A stretch of 64,000 nt of DNA from Thermithiobacillus plumbiphilus (lineage in GTDB: Bacteria; Pseudomonadota; Gammaproteobacteria; Acidithiobacillales; Thermithiobacillaceae), in assembly GCF_038070005.1 (NCBI RefSeq), contig NZ_JBBPCO010000009.1:62001-126000 (forward strand). Reading direction: 5' to 3'. Below the pieces are notes generated by a model, which saw only the letters and a list, made by a program, of their open reading frames with translations, did no database searches and had not been told where the DNA came from. This document shows, one piece after another, positions 53,337 through 63,431 of this stretch. The translations under genes and the position numbers were made by a program. Every line of letters begins with the position of its first letter. Position 1 is the stretch's first letter.

Positions 53337-56300
53337 ATGTTCAAGAAAGTCCTGATTGCCAATCGTGGCGAGATTGCCTGTCGCATCATCCGCACGCTCA
53401 AGCGGCTCGGGATTGCCGCGGTGGCGGTGTACTCCGAGGCCGACCGTCAGGCCCTGCATGTGGATCTTGCCGACGAGGCGTACTGCATCGGCACGGCGCC
53501 GGCGGCGGAGAGCTATCTCGACGGCGGGCGCATCCTGGCCCTGGCGCTCGAGACGGGCGCCGAGGCCATCCATCCGGGCTATGGCTTTTTGAGCGAGAAT
53601 GCCGATTTTGCCGAGGCTTGTAATGCGGCCGGCGTGGCCTTCATTGGCCCGCGCCCGGAACAGATGCGCGCCTTTGGCCTCAAGCACAGTGCCCGCGCCC
53701 TGGCCAAGGCCAATGCCGTGCCGCTGCTGCCGGGCAGCGGCTTGCTGGCGGATCTGACGATGGCGCAGGCGGAGGCGGCGCGCATCGGCTACCCGGTGAT
53801 GCTCAAGAGCACGGCCGGCGGCGGGGGCATCGGCATGCGTCTCTGCGCTTCTCCCGAAGCCTTGGCAGAGGCCTATGGCGCGGTCGAGCAGCTCGCCCGC
53901 AACAATTTCAAGGACGCCGGACTGTTTCTCGAAAAGTACGTGCAGGCCGCGCGCCACATCGAGGTACAGATCTTCGGCGATGGGCGCGGAAAGGTGGTGC
54001 ATCTGGGTGAGCGCGACTGTTCCGTGCAGCGGCGCAACCAGAAGGTGATCGAGGAGACCCCGGCGCCGGGGCTGACGGACGCCATCCGCGAGCAGCTCTA
54101 CAGCACGGCCCGGCAACTTGGGCAGGCGGTGAACTACGAAAGCGCAGGCACGGTGGAGTTCGTCTACGACACCGCTTGTGGTGAATTCTACTTTCTGGAG
54201 GTCAACACCCGGCTGCAGGTCGAGCATGGCGTCACCGAGGCGGTCACCGGGGTGGATCTGGTGGAATGGATGCTCAAGGCGGCCTACGGCGAGCTCGATC
54301 TTAGCGGTTACCGCCATCAGCCCCAGGGGCATGCCATGCAGGTGCGCCTCTATGCCGAGGACCCCAACAAGGCCTTCCAGCCCGCCAGTGGCATTCTCAG
54401 CGAAGTGGCCTTTCCCGGGCATCTGCGCGTGGATACCTGGCTGCGGCGTGGCCAGGAGGTGCCACCCTATTACGATCCCCTGATCGCCAAGCTCATCAGC
54501 CATGGCCCTGATCGCGCGGCGGCGCTGGCGGCCATGCAGGAGGGGCTTGAGGCCACGCGGCTCTATGGCATCGAGACCAATCGCGATTACCTGCGCGCCA
54601 TCCTCGATGACGTGGTGTTTCGGGAGGGCCGACAGACCACGCGTTATCTCGAAGGGCTGATTTACCGGCCGCGTACCCTGGACGTGCTCGAAGCCGGCGT
54701 GCAGACCAGCGTGCAGGACTATCCCGGGCGGCTCGGCTACTGGGGCGTGGGCGTGCCGCCCTCGGGGCCGATGGATGCGCTCGCCTTTCAGCTGGCCAAC
54801 CGCCTGCTCGACAATCCGGAGGACGCCGCCGCGCTGGAACTGACGGTCAGCGGGCCGACCCTGCGCTTCAACGGCGATACCGTGATCGCGCTCACTGGCG
54901 CGCCCATGCCGGCCACCCTGGACGGCGAGCCCCTGGCCTTCTGGCGCAGTCATGCGGTCAAGGCCGGCAGTGTGCTCAAACTTGGGGCCGTGCAGGGCGC
55001 GGGTTGCCGCAGCTATCTTGCGGTGGCGGGCGGCATCGATGTGCCTGATTATTTGGGCAGCAAGTCCACCTTCACGCTCGGACAGTTCGGCGGGCATGCC
55101 GGGCGCACCCTGCGCGTTGGCGATGTGCTGCATCTGCAGGATTCGCCCTTGCCTGAAGCCGGGCGCTGCCTGCCCGAAGCGCTACGGCCGCGTTACGAGA
55201 ATCATTGGGAGATCGGGGTGCTCTATGGCCCCCACGGCGCGCCGGATTTCTTTACCGAAGGCGACATCGACACCTTCTTTGCCACGGACTGGGAGGTGCA
55301 TTACAACTCCAGCCGCACCGGCGTGCGCCTGATCGGACCCAAACCCGAATGGGCACGGCCCGACGGCGGCGAGGCCGGCCTGCATCCTTCCAACATTCAC
55401 GACAATGCCTATGCCATCGGCGCGGTGGACTTCACCGGCGACATGCCGGTCATCCTGGGGCCCGACGGCCCGAGCCTGGGTGGCTTTGTCTGTCCGGTCA
55501 CCGTGGCCGGGGCTGAACTCTGGAAACTCGGTCAGTTGCGTCCGGGCGATCGGGTGCGCTTTCACCGGCTCACCCAGGCCGAAGCCGCGCGGTTGGCCTT
55601 CGTTCAAGAGACGCAGATCGCCGGTCTCGCCGAAGGGGCGGATGCGCCGGCATTCCCGGCCCTGCTGGATCTCCCCGCAGGCCCGGTCGTGCAGCACCTG
55701 CCGGCCGGTGAATGCCCGGTCGAGGTGGTCTATCGCCAGGCCGGCGACAGCTATCTGCTGGTCGAATACGGTCCCCCGGTGCTGGACCTGAACCTGCGCT
55801 TTCGCGCCCAGGCCCTGCTGCACTGGCTGGAAACCCAGCGGGTGCCGGGCGTCATCGATCTCACGCCGGGCATCCGCTCGCTGCAGGTGCATTTTGATCC
55901 TCGCGTGCTGGCCTTGCCGGCGCTGTTGAAGCTGCTGAATGAGGCCGAGCGCGATCTGCCGGCCATCGAGGACATGGCGGTGCCAACGCGCATCGTGCAT
56001 CTGCCGCTGGCCTGGGACGACTCGCAGACGCGGCTGGCCATCGAGAAATACATGCAGTCGGTGCGCCGTGATGCGCCCTGGTGTCCGAGCAATCTCGAAT
56101 TCATTCGCCGCATCAACGGGCTTGACAGTATCGAGGAGGTGCAGCGCATTGTCTTCGAGGCGAGCTATCTGGTGCTGGGGCTGGGAGACGTCTATCTCGG
56201 CGCGCCGGTCGCCACCCCACTCGATCCACGTCACCGGCTGGTCACCACCAAGTACAACCCGGCACGTACCTGGACCCCGGAAAACGCGGTCGGTATCGGC

Positions 56301-56948
56301 GGCGCCTATCTCTGCATCTACGGCATGGAGGGGCCTGGCGGCTACCAGTTCGTCGGGCGCACCCTGCCGGTCTGGAATCGCTACCGGGAGACGGCCGAAT
56401 TCGATCCCGGCAAGCCCTGGTTGCTGCGCTTTTTCGATCAGATCCGCTTTTATCCGGTCAGCGAGGCGGAACTCTTGCGTCAGCGCGAGGATTTTCTCCT
56501 CGGCCGCTTTCATCTGCGCATCGAGGAGACCACCTTTTGTCTGCGCGACTACAACGCCTTTCTGGAGGCAGAGGCCGATGGCATCCAGGCTTTCAAGGCC
56601 AATCAACAGGCGGCCTTTGAGGCCGAGCGCGCCCGCTGGGCCGCGACCGGAGCCAATCTCTATGCCAGCGATACGCCCATGGAGTCTGCCCCGAGCGAGC
56701 TCACGGACCTGCCACCGGGCGCGCGTGCGGTGGCCGCCGGCGTGGCCGGCAGTGTCTGGAAGCTCGAAGTGGCCGAGGGCGATCAGGTGGAGGCTGGCCA
56801 GACCTTGCTGGTGATCGAGAGCATGAAGATGGAAATCAATGTGCCGGCGCCAGCGGCTGGCAGGGTCTGCCGGCTCTGCTGCCAGGCCGGGCATCCGGTA
56901 TCAGCCGGGCAGGACCTGCTGGTCCTGCAAACCGAGGAGGAAGCATGA
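53337..56948 (+). CDS. Guanidine carboxylase (biotin-dependent, urea-carboxylase family)
   Basis: This 1203-residue biotin enzyme carboxylates guanidine with ATP and bicarbonate. It has a biotin carboxylase domain (about 1-450; [27 protein letters not shown]), KipA/KipI-like carboxyltransferase halves (about 470-1080; [33 protein letters not shown]), and a C-terminal biotinyl domain with ESMKME and biotin-accepting Lys1164. Homologues are often named urea carboxylase. The upstream guanidine-I riboswitch and the deiminase pair argue for guanidine. The allophanate hydrolase is a separate gene overlapping by four bases, not a fused DUR1,2-type domain. Confidence 0.92.
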   Translation: MFKKVLIANRGEIACRIIRTLKRLGIAAVAVYSEADRQALHVDLADEAYCIGTAPAAESYLDGGRILALALETGAEAIHPGYGFLSENADFAEACNAAGVAFIGPRPEQMRAFGLKHSARALAKANAVPLLPGSGLLADLTMAQAEAARIGYPVMLKSTAGGGGIGMRLCASPEALAEAYGAVEQLARNNFKDAGLFLEKYVQAARHIEVQIFGDGRGKVVHLGERDCSVQRRNQKVIEETPAPGLTDAIREQLYSTARQLGQAVNYESAGTVEFVYDTACGEFYFLEVNTRLQVEHGVTEAVTGVDLVEWMLKAAYGELDLSGYRHQPQGHAMQVRLYAEDPNKAFQPASGILSEVAFPGHLRVDTWLRRGQEVPPYYDPLIAKLISHGPDRAAALAAMQEGLEATRLYGIETNRDYLRAILDDVVFREGRQTTRYLEGLIYRPRTLDVLEAGVQTSVQDYPGRLGYWGVGVPPSGPMDALAFQLANRLLDNPEDAAALELTVSGPTLRFNGDTVIALTGAPMPATLDGEPLAFWRSHAVKAGSVLKLGAVQGAGCRSYLAVAGGIDVPDYLGSKSTFTLGQFGGHAGRTLRVGDVLHLQDSPLPEAGRCLPEALRPRYENHWEIGVLYGPHGAPDFFTEGDIDTFFATDWEVHYNSSRTGVRLIGPKPEWARPDGGEAGLHPSNIHDNAYAIGAVDFTGDMPVILGPDGPSLGGFVCPVTVAGAELWKLGQLRPGDRVRFHRLTQAEAARLAFVQETQIAGLAEGADAPAFPALLDLPAGPVVQHLPAGECPVEVVYRQAGDSYLLVEYGPPVLDLNLRFRAQALLHWLETQRVPGVIDLTPGIRSLQVHFDPRVLALPALLKLLNEAERDLPAIEDMAVPTRIVHLPLAWDDSQTRLAIEKYMQSVRRDAPWCPSNLEFIRRINGLDSIEEVQRIVFEASYLVLGLGDVYLGAPVATPLDPRHRLVTTKYNPARTWTPENAVGIGGAYLCIYGMEGPGGYQFVGRTLPVWNRYRETAEFDPGKPWLLRFFDQIRFYPVSEAELLRQREDFLLGRFHLRIEETTFCLRDYNAFLEAEADGIQAFKANQQAAFEAERARWAATGANLYASDTPMESAPSELTDLPPGARAVAAGVAGSVWKLEVAEGDQVEAGQTLLVIESMKMEINVPAPAAGRVCRLCCQAGHPVSAGQDLLVLQTEEEA

Positions 56949-58762
56949 GCCTGTCCCTGAATATCGATACCTTGCGCCGCGCCTATCGCGCAGGCGGTCT
57001 GCGCCCCACGGAACTGATCGCCCAAGTGCTCGATGCCATCGCTGATGATCCGCATCGCGCCTGGATCAGTATCTTCCCGCGCGAGCAGTTGATGGAGTAC
57101 GCGGCCAGACTGGAGGCCCGCGACCCAGGCAACCTACCGCTCTATGGCATTCCCTTCGCCATCAAGGACAATATCGGTCTGGCCGGCCTGCCCACCACCG
57201 CCGGCTGCCCGGACTACGCCTATCAGCCGGCTGAATCGGCCTTTGTGGTGCAACGCCTGATCGATGCCGGGGCCATACCCATCGGCAAGACCAATCTCGA
57301 TCAGTTCGCCACCGGGCTGGTGGGCACGCGCTCGCCCTATGGCGCCTGTCGCAACGCCTTTGATCCCGACTACATCGCCGGCGGCTCGAGCAGTGGTTCG
57401 GCGGTGGCCGTGGCGCTGGGGCAGGTGAGTTTCGCGCTCGGCACCGACACCGCAGGTTCGGGCCGGGTGCCGGCCGCCTTCAACAACATCGTCGGCCTCA
57501 AGCCCACGCGTGGACTGCTGAGCACGCGCGGCGTGGTGCCGGCCTGCCGTTCGCTCGACTGCGTGTCGATCTTTGCGCTGACCAGCCCGGATGCTGCCGA
57601 GGTGCTGCGTGTGGTAGCTGATTTCGATGCTGCCGATGCCTACGCCCGGCCCGCGCCCGCCGATGTGGTGGAACTGCCGGCGCGGATTCGCATCGGCGTG
57701 CCTCTGGCAAGTCAGCTCGACTTCTTCGGCAACCCGGATTACGCGGCGTTGTTCGAGCAGGCCCTGACCCAGGCGCGGATGCTCGATGCCGAACTGGTGC
57801 CGCTGGACATCACGCCCCTGCTGGAGGCCGCTCGTCTGCTCTATGAAGGGCCCTGGTTGGCGGAACGCTACGCCGCCATCCGCGCCTTCATCGAAACGCA
57901 GCCCGAGAGCCTGCATCCGGTCACCCGTGCCGTGATCGAGCCGGCGCGCGAGCTGCGCAGCGTGGATGCTTTCGATGCCATGTACCGGCTGCAGGAACTC
58001 AGGCGCGCGAGCGAGGCGCTCTGGACACAAGTGGATTGCCTGTTGCTGCCCACGGCCGGCAGCATCTATCGCATTGCGGACATGGAAGCCGATCCCCTGC
58101 GCCTCAATAGCGCGCTTGGCCGCTACACCAACTTCATGAACCTGCTCGATCTCTGCGGCGTGGCCGTGCCGGCCGGCTTCACGCCTGCGGGCCTGCCCTT
58201 TGGCGTGACTTTCTGCGCCCCGGCCTGGCAGGACGCGGCCCTGCTCGATCTCGCCGGGCGCTTCCAGCAATTGGGCAAGCTGCCCCTGGGCGCCACCGGC
58301 CAGCCCTTGCCGGAGCCTGCGGCTTCGGTGCCATCGCGAGTATCCAGTTGGACCCGCGTCGCGGTCTGCGGCGCCCACATGGAAGGTCTGCCGCTCAACC
58401 ACGAGCTGAGCAGCCGGGGCGGGCGGCTCATCAGCCGCACCCGCACCGCGCCCTGCTATCGTCTCTACGCCCTGGCCGGCGGGCCGCCCCAGCGTCCCGG
58501 CTTGGTGCGCGATGATACCGGCGCGCATATCGCGCTGGAGGTCTGGGAGCTGCCGCTGACGCATTTCGGCAGCTTCGTCGCTGGCATTCCGGCGCCACTT
58601 GGCATCGGCACGCTCACGCTGGAAGACGGCAGCACTGTGCAGGGCTTCGTCTGCGAAGCCTATGCCCTGGGCGATGCCCGCGACATTACCGAATTCGGCG
58701 GCTGGCGGGACTGGCTGCAGAAACCATCAGCAAATCCGGGCGCGAAATTGGCCGATTCCTGA
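56945..58762 (+). CDS. atzF: Allophanate hydrolase
   Basis: This enzyme splits allophanate to two ammonia and two CO2, the last step of the guanidine route. The 605-residue product has the amidase-signature domain with Lys74 in IKDNIG, Ser149 in [10 protein letters not shown] and the nucleophile Ser172 in [12 protein letters not shown]-terminal domain (about 460-600; [25 protein letters not shown]) follows, as in AtzF and DUR1 proteins, which handles decarboxylation. Its start overlaps the carboxylase stop (ATGA). Confidence 0.95.
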   Translation: MSLSLNIDTLRRAYRAGGLRPTELIAQVLDAIADDPHRAWISIFPREQLMEYAARLEARDPGNLPLYGIPFAIKDNIGLAGLPTTAGCPDYAYQPAESAFVVQRLIDAGAIPIGKTNLDQFATGLVGTRSPYGACRNAFDPDYIAGGSSSGSAVAVALGQVSFALGTDTAGSGRVPAAFNNIVGLKPTRGLLSTRGVVPACRSLDCVSIFALTSPDAAEVLRVVADFDAADAYARPAPADVVELPARIRIGVPLASQLDFFGNPDYAALFEQALTQARMLDAELVPLDITPLLEAARLLYEGPWLAERYAAIRAFIETQPESLHPVTRAVIEPARELRSVDAFDAMYRLQELRRASEALWTQVDCLLLPTAGSIYRIADMEADPLRLNSALGRYTNFMNLLDLCGVAVPAGFTPAGLPFGVTFCAPAWQDAALLDLAGRFQQLGKLPLGATGQPLPEPAASVPSRVSSWTRVAVCGAHMEGLPLNHELSSRGGRLISRTRTAPCYRLYALAGGPPQRPGLVRDDTGAHIALEVWELPLTHFGSFVAGIPAPLGIGTLTLEDGSTVQGFVCEAYALGDARDITEFGGWRDWLQKPSANPGAKLADS

Positions 58763-59628
58763 TGGTCGGGAAGCCAGCAGTGCAGGGACAGGTTGAGCAT
58801 CAAAGTCCCGGATGGCAGGCGCGGCTCGTGCTGCGTTTTGCCCACACCGGTGACGCAACCGTCCTGCAGGAAAGTACCGGATATGGGCCATTGCGCATCC
58901 AGCGTCCCTTCCAGCCGGAAGGGAAGAGGGCCTGCCAGGTCGTGCTGCTGCACCCGCCGGGAGGCCTGGTGGGCGGAGATCGGCTGGAGATCGAAGTGGC
59001 CCTGGCGCCAGGCGCCCAGGTACTCCTGACCACGCCAGCGGCAAACCGCTTCTACCGCAGCGCGGGTGCCGAAGCCATGCAGCAGGTGGAGCTGAATCTG
59101 GCCGAAAACGCCTGGCTGGAGTGGCTGCCCCAGGAAACCCTGGTCTATGACCAGGCTATCGGGCGGCAGACCCTGAAAGTCGAGCTCGCGCCGGGCGCTC
59201 ATTTCATGGGTTGGGAAATCACGCGTTTCGGGCGCAGTGCTCATGACGAGCGATTCACACGCGGGAGCTGGCATAACAGTTTTGAAATCTGGCAGGCGGG
59301 CCTGCCGCTCTGGCTGGATCGCCAGGTCCTGGAGGGCGGCAGTTCACTGCTCGCCAGCCCCTATGGGCTGGCTGGATTTCCGGTTTTGGGCAGTTTCGTC
59401 TTTGTCGGCGCCTCCCTGGAACGCGATTTGCTGGACGCCTTGCGCGAGCAGCCGCCTGCCCCCACCCAGGGCGAGTTTGGACTGAGCCGTCTGTCCCAGG
59501 GCTTGCTTTGCCGCTACAGGGGATGGTCGAGCGCCGAGGCACGCAGCCTGTTTACCCTTGTCTGGGACCAGTTGCGCCGGGCCTTTCTTGGCCGGCCGGC
59601 CTGCATCCCGAGAATCTGGCATACCTGA
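58762..59628 (+). CDS. ureD: Urease accessory protein UreD
   Basis: UreD helps deliver nickel to the urease apoenzyme. The 288-residue product has VVLLHPPGGLVGGDRLEIEVAL near residues 53-74, TTPAANRFYRS, and the LEWLPQETLVYDQA motif. Its ATG shares a base with the allophanate hydrolase stop (TGATG), so urease assembly is translated in the same operon as guanidine breakdown. Length matches the family. Confidence 0.94.
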   Translation: MVGKPAVQGQVEHQSPGWQARLVLRFAHTGDATVLQESTGYGPLRIQRPFQPEGKRACQVVLLHPPGGLVGGDRLEIEVALAPGAQVLLTTPAANRFYRSAGAEAMQQVELNLAENAWLEWLPQETLVYDQAIGRQTLKVELAPGAHFMGWEITRFGRSAHDERFTRGSWHNSFEIWQAGLPLWLDRQVLEGGSSLLASPYGLAGFPVLGSFVFVGASLERDLLDALREQPPAPTQGEFGLSRLSQGLLCRYRGWSSAEARSLFTLVWDQLRRAFLGRPACIPRIWHT

Positions 59629-59637
59629 GGAGAACCG

Positions 59638-59940
59638 ATGCAGCTTACACCACAGGAAAAGGACAAATTGCTGATCTTTACCGCCGCCCTGGTGGCGGAA
59701 CGGCGCAAGGCGCGCGGGCTGAAGCTCAATTACCCGGAAGCCGTGGCCTACATCTCGGCGGGCATCCTGGAAGGCGCCCGCGATGGCAAGACCGTGAGCG
59801 AGCTGATGAGCTTCGGGGCAACATTGTTGCAGGCCGGGGAGGTAATGGACGGTGTGAAGGAAATGATCACGGAAGTGCAGGTCGAAGCGACCTTTCCGGA
59901 TGGTACTAAGCTGGTCACGGTGCATGATCCCATTCGCTAG
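59638..59940 (+). CDS. ureA: Urease subunit gamma
   Basis: The 100-residue protein is the smallest subunit of nickel urease: [44 protein letters not shown] and [20 protein letters not shown] are family-defining. GAGGAG precedes ATG 59638. UreB, UreC and the other accessory genes do not follow. Instead a sigma-54 promoter and a porin gene come next, so the catalytic subunits must be encoded beyond the window or elsewhere. Confidence 0.97.
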   Translation: MQLTPQEKDKLLIFTAALVAERRKARGLKLNYPEAVAYISAGILEGARDGKTVSELMSFGATLLQAGEVMDGVKEMITEVQVEATFPDGTKLVTVHDPIR

Positions 59941-59960
59941 GAAATGGTGCAAGGAAACAG

Positions 59961-60002
59961 AAGTGCACCAGCCTTGAAGCAAAAGTGCACCAGCCTTGTG
60001 CG
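59961..60002. promoter_or_regulatory. Tandem NtrC-like sites upstream of the porin-urt operon
   Basis: AAGTGCACCAGCCTTG occurs twice with a 22-base period (59961-59976 and 59983-59998). The second copy extends to TGCACCAGCCTTGTGCG (59986-60002), matching GCAC-N7-GTGC. The spacing of about two helical turns fits cooperative binding on one DNA face. Confidence 0.7.
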
Positions 60003-60041
60003 AAAACATCAGATTTATGCAGGATTCAGAAGCGCAAAACA

Positions 60042-60057
60042 TGGCATGACCTTTGCA
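60042..60057 (+). promoter_or_regulatory. Sigma-54 promoter of the porin-urtABC operon
   Basis: TGGCAT (60042-60047), GACCT, TTGCA (60053-60057) is a good -24/-12 match. The porin start codon lies about 45 bases downstream. Confidence 0.8.
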
Positions 60058-60102
60058 AAATGGCATCGGCAAACAAAAACATCACTAGCAAGAGGGGATG
60101 TC

Positions 60103-61191
60103 ATGGGTGGAATGGTAAAAGGGGTTTTGTCAGGAACTGTTCTAGCGATTTTGATGGCTGGAATTTCTGCGCCTGTGCAGGCCGGAGGCATACTGAAAAT
60201 CGATGATGATCACTGGATCAGTGTTGGTGCCGGATTGCGCACCAACTTTACTGTTGCCGAGGATGCCGCACCCAGTGGAGCGGATTATTCGAAGGACTTC
60301 GATGTCGACAGCGTGCGCTTGTACGTAAATGGAAAAATGCACAGGTACATAAAATTCACCTTTAATACGGAAAAGGCGGGTGAATTGTCGGATATTCGGC
60401 TTCTGGACGCAATCGCGCAATTTGAATTTTCGGATACCGCCAACATCTGGATGGGACGTTTCCTGCCACCGACTGATCGCGCCAATCTGGATGGTCCTTA
60501 TTATCTTGGTACTTATGATTATCCATTCGTCAGTGCCTATCCCGCCATCCTCGCCGGGCGTGACAATGGCGCGGCATTCTGGGGACAGGTAGGCAAAGGG
60601 AAATTCAAGTATCAGGTTGGCGCATTCGAGGGTCGTAGGGAAGGGTCCAACCAGGGAGACAACCTGCTTTATTCCGGCCGGCTGGTGCTCAATCTCTGGG
60701 ATCCTGAACCAGGCTATTACAACAGCAGCACCTATTTTGGCGCAGCCAACATTCTCGCATTCGGCGCCAGCATGACCTACCAGAAGGATGGCGCCGGTAC
60801 CGAGGCCAACCCCGGAAATTTCAGGGGGCTTACCCTTGATGCGCTCATGGATCGCAAATTGCCGGGGGATGGCGTCGTCACGCTGGAGGGTGCCTATTAT
60901 GACTATGACCTGGATGATGTCCCCGATCCATCACTCGTGCAGGGAGATGGCTATCTCGCTTATGCAGCATACATGTTTCCGCAAGCAATCGGCATCGGCA
61001 AATTTCAGCCACATGTGCGCTATCAAAAGCTGAATCCAGATTCCGGCACGGACCATGAACGCACGGACCTGGGCGTGAATTACGTTATCAGCGGCCATGA
61101 TGCGCTGATCTCTGGCATCTATTCACGCGACAAATTCGCAGGTGAAGAGGCGGCCAATATCTTCAAGCTGGGCGTGCAACTGCAGTATTGA
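60103..61191 (+). CDS. Outer-membrane porin (O/P-like) of the urea uptake operon
   Basis: The 362-residue precursor has a signal peptide cleaved near VQA (residue 27). Its phosphate-selective-porin-like beta-barrel pattern includes KFTFNTEKAG, LLDAIAQFEFSDTANIWMGRFLPP and DYDLDD, and it ends LGVQLQY with an aromatic residue. It probably admits urea or other small amides to the periplasm for UrtA. AGAGGGGA precedes ATG 60103; ATG 60112 is an alternative. A frame opening at 59944 covers the promoter and is rejected. Confidence 0.85.
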   Translation: MGGMVKGVLSGTVLAILMAGISAPVQAGGILKIDDDHWISVGAGLRTNFTVAEDAAPSGADYSKDFDVDSVRLYVNGKMHRYIKFTFNTEKAGELSDIRLLDAIAQFEFSDTANIWMGRFLPPTDRANLDGPYYLGTYDYPFVSAYPAILAGRDNGAAFWGQVGKGKFKYQVGAFEGRREGSNQGDNLLYSGRLVLNLWDPEPGYYNSSTYFGAANILAFGASMTYQKDGAGTEANPGNFRGLTLDALMDRKLPGDGVVTLEGAYYDYDLDDVPDPSLVQGDGYLAYAAYMFPQAIGIGKFQPHVRYQKLNPDSGTDHERTDLGVNYVISGHDALISGIYSRDKFAGEEAANIFKLGVQLQY

Positions 61192-61213
61192 AGCCATCGA
61201 AAAGGAGCTTTAC

Positions 61214-62458
61214 ATGAGCATGGACAGAAGAAAATTCATAAAATCCCTAGGTAAGGCAGGTGTCGCAGGTATGGCGTTGCCATATCTGGGTGGCATCGAA
61301 ACTGTTTTTGCGGCAGAGCCCATCAAGGTCGGTATCCTGCATTCGCTGTCGGGCACCATGTCCATCAGCGAAATTCCAGTCAAGAATGCCGAACTGATGG
61401 CCATCGAGGAAATCAACAACGCTGGTGGCGTGCTCGGGCGCAAGATTCAGCCGGTGATCGTCGATGGCGCTTCGGACTGGCCCACCTTCGCGCAGAAAAC
61501 CAAACAACTTCTGGTGGACAACAAGGTTTCGACGATCTTTGGTTGCTGGACCTCCGCCAGCCGCAAGGCCGTCAAGCCGGTGGTGGAGCAATACAACGGC
61601 CTGCTCTGGTATCCGGTGCAATACGAAGGCAATGAGTGTTCGAAGAACATCATGTATACCGGTGCCTGCCCGAATCAGCAGATTGAGCCGGCCGTTACCT
61701 GGCTACTAAAAAACAAGGGCAAGAAGTTCTTCCTGGTTGGATCGGACTATGTCTTCCCGCGCACAGCCAATGCCATCATCAAGGGCCAGCTCAAGGCCAT
61801 GGGAGGTCAGTTGGTCGGCGAGGAATACGCACCGCTTGGTCACATGGAATTCTCCACCATCGTCAACAAGATCAAGCAATCAGGCGCCAATGTGGTGTTC
61901 AGCACCATCAATGGCGACAGCAACGTGCCTTTCTACAAGCAGTTTGCGGCTGCCGGGCTGACGCCCCAACGCGTGCCCATCATGGCGGTGAGCGTGGCCG
62001 AGGTGGAGGTGCAGGGCATCGGTGCGCAGTACTGCAAGGGACACTACGCCAGCTGGAATTATTTCGAGAGCCTTCCCGGCGCGAAAAACGCCGCCTTCGT
62101 GCAGAACTTCCGTAAACGGTATGGCGCCAAGCAGGTGCTGGATGATCCCATCGTCCATGGCTACATCAACGTCCATCTCTGGGCCGAGGCGGTCAAGCGC
62201 GCCAAGAGCTTCGATCCGATGAAGGTGCGTGCTGCGGCCTTCCAGGTGAACATGGACAGCCCGCTGGGCATGGTGCGTGTCGATCCACGAAATCAGAACA
62301 TGTACCAGGTTGCCCGGATCGGCGAGATCCAGCCCAGCGGCATGTTCAAGGAGGTCTGGAATTCGGGCAAGATTCTCGCGCCCGAGCCTTATAGCCGCTA
62401 CATCTCCAAGAAGACCTGCGACTGGACCAAGGGCGGGCTGATCGCGGCGGCCCATTAA
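61214..62458 (+). CDS. urtA: Urea ABC transporter substrate-binding protein UrtA
   Basis: UrtA captures urea in the periplasm. The 414-residue precursor starts with a Tat-type leader (DRRKFIKSLGKAGVAGMALP). The type I binding fold follows: VGILHSLSGTMSISE, INNAGGVLGRKI, TIFGCWTSASRKAVKPVVE, LLWYPVQYEGNECSKNIMYTG and FSTINGDSNVPFYKQF, all typical of UrtA rather than branched-chain amino acid receptors. AAAGGAG precedes ATG 61214. It follows the porin by 22 bases. Confidence 0.96.
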   Translation: MSMDRRKFIKSLGKAGVAGMALPYLGGIETVFAAEPIKVGILHSLSGTMSISEIPVKNAELMAIEEINNAGGVLGRKIQPVIVDGASDWPTFAQKTKQLLVDNKVSTIFGCWTSASRKAVKPVVEQYNGLLWYPVQYEGNECSKNIMYTGACPNQQIEPAVTWLLKNKGKKFFLVGSDYVFPRTANAIIKGQLKAMGGQLVGEEYAPLGHMEFSTIVNKIKQSGANVVFSTINGDSNVPFYKQFAAAGLTPQRVPIMAVSVAEVEVQGIGAQYCKGHYASWNYFESLPGAKNAAFVQNFRKRYGAKQVLDDPIVHGYINVHLWAEAVKRAKSFDPMKVRAAAFQVNMDSPLGMVRVDPRNQNMYQVARIGEIQPSGMFKEVWNSGKILAPEPYSRYISKKTCDWTKGGLIAAAH

Positions 62459-62508
62459 GCCACTTCCAGGGGGCGCCCAGGGGGCGCCCTCCTCAAGGAG
62501 AACCTCTC

Positions 62509-63423
62509 ATGCCGGATTTCTCGATCTGGGCCGGGCAACTGTTCATTGGTCTGAGCAGCGCTTCCATTCTGCTGATGATGGGCCTTGGTCTGGCCATCGT
62601 GTTTGGCCTGATGGGCGTGATCAACATGGCCCATGGCGAATTGATGACAGCCGGCGCCTACACGGCCTTTCTGGTACAGACACTTTTTACCAGCCAGTTG
62701 TCTGATGTCTGGCAGCCTTATGCGATTCTTGCGGCCCTGCCGGTGGCATTCCTGGTTGCTGCGGTACTCGGCTGGTTGATGGAGATCAGCGTGATCCGCT
62801 TTCTGTACGGGCGACCGCTGGAGACCCTGTTGGCGACCTGGGGCGTGAGCCTCATCATGCAACAGGGGTTCCGTTCCCTGTTTGGCTCCAACAATGTCTC
62901 GGTAAGCACACCCGACTGGCTGACTGGTGGGGTGACGCTGACGCCTGATCTGCAATTGCCGACGGTCAGGCTCTTCATCCTCGGGCTGGTGCTTGTCACC
63001 CTGCTAGGCCTGTTTCTGGTGCTGTACCGCTCCCGCACGGGGCTCATGATCCGGGCGGCAATCCAGAACCGCGGCATGAGCGCGGCCTGCGGTGTGCCTA
63101 CCAGGCGCATCGACGCGATTACCTTCGCCCTGGGCTCGGGCCTGGCTGGCCTGGCGGGTTGCGCGCTGTCACTGATCGGTTCGGTGGGGCCTTCCAGCGG
63201 TCAGAACTACATCGTCGATGCTTTCATGGTGGTCGTGGTCGGCGGGGTCGGCAATCTGGCCGGGGCCATCGTCGGCGCCTTCGGCATTGGCGAGTTGCAG
63301 GCCGGCCTGGAATACCTGTCATCTGCGACGATGGGCAAGGTCCTGATATTCGGGCTGATCATCATCTTTCTGCAACTGCGACCGGCCGGTCTGTTTCCGT
63401 CCCGCTCGCGCGCGCTGGATTAG
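62509..63423 (+). CDS. urtB: Urea ABC transporter permease UrtB
   Basis: The 304-residue membrane protein resembles LivH-class permeases: [27 protein letters not shown] at the N-terminus, [25 protein letters not shown] and the loop [25 protein letters not shown]. The FGSNNVSV segment is typical of UrtB. AAGGAGA precedes the start. UrtC begins nine bases after its stop codon. Confidence 0.95.
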   Translation: MPDFSIWAGQLFIGLSSASILLMMGLGLAIVFGLMGVINMAHGELMTAGAYTAFLVQTLFTSQLSDVWQPYAILAALPVAFLVAAVLGWLMEISVIRFLYGRPLETLLATWGVSLIMQQGFRSLFGSNNVSVSTPDWLTGGVTLTPDLQLPTVRLFILGLVLVTLLGLFLVLYRSRTGLMIRAAIQNRGMSAACGVPTRRIDAITFALGSGLAGLAGCALSLIGSVGPSSGQNYIVDAFMVVVVGGVGNLAGAIVGAFGIGELQAGLEYLSSATMGKVLIFGLIIIFLQLRPAGLFPSRSRALD

Positions 63424-63431
63424 GAGGCCTC

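Noticed and set aside
55182-56894. Minus-strand frame of 570 codons opposite the guanidine carboxylase
   Set aside because: The plus-strand frame has all domains of a biotin carboxylase family enzyme. The reverse has none.
53337-56948. Annotation as urea carboxylase
   Set aside because: The riboswitch class and adjacent DUF1989 deiminase pair indicate guanidine as substrate, although activity on urea cannot be excluded.
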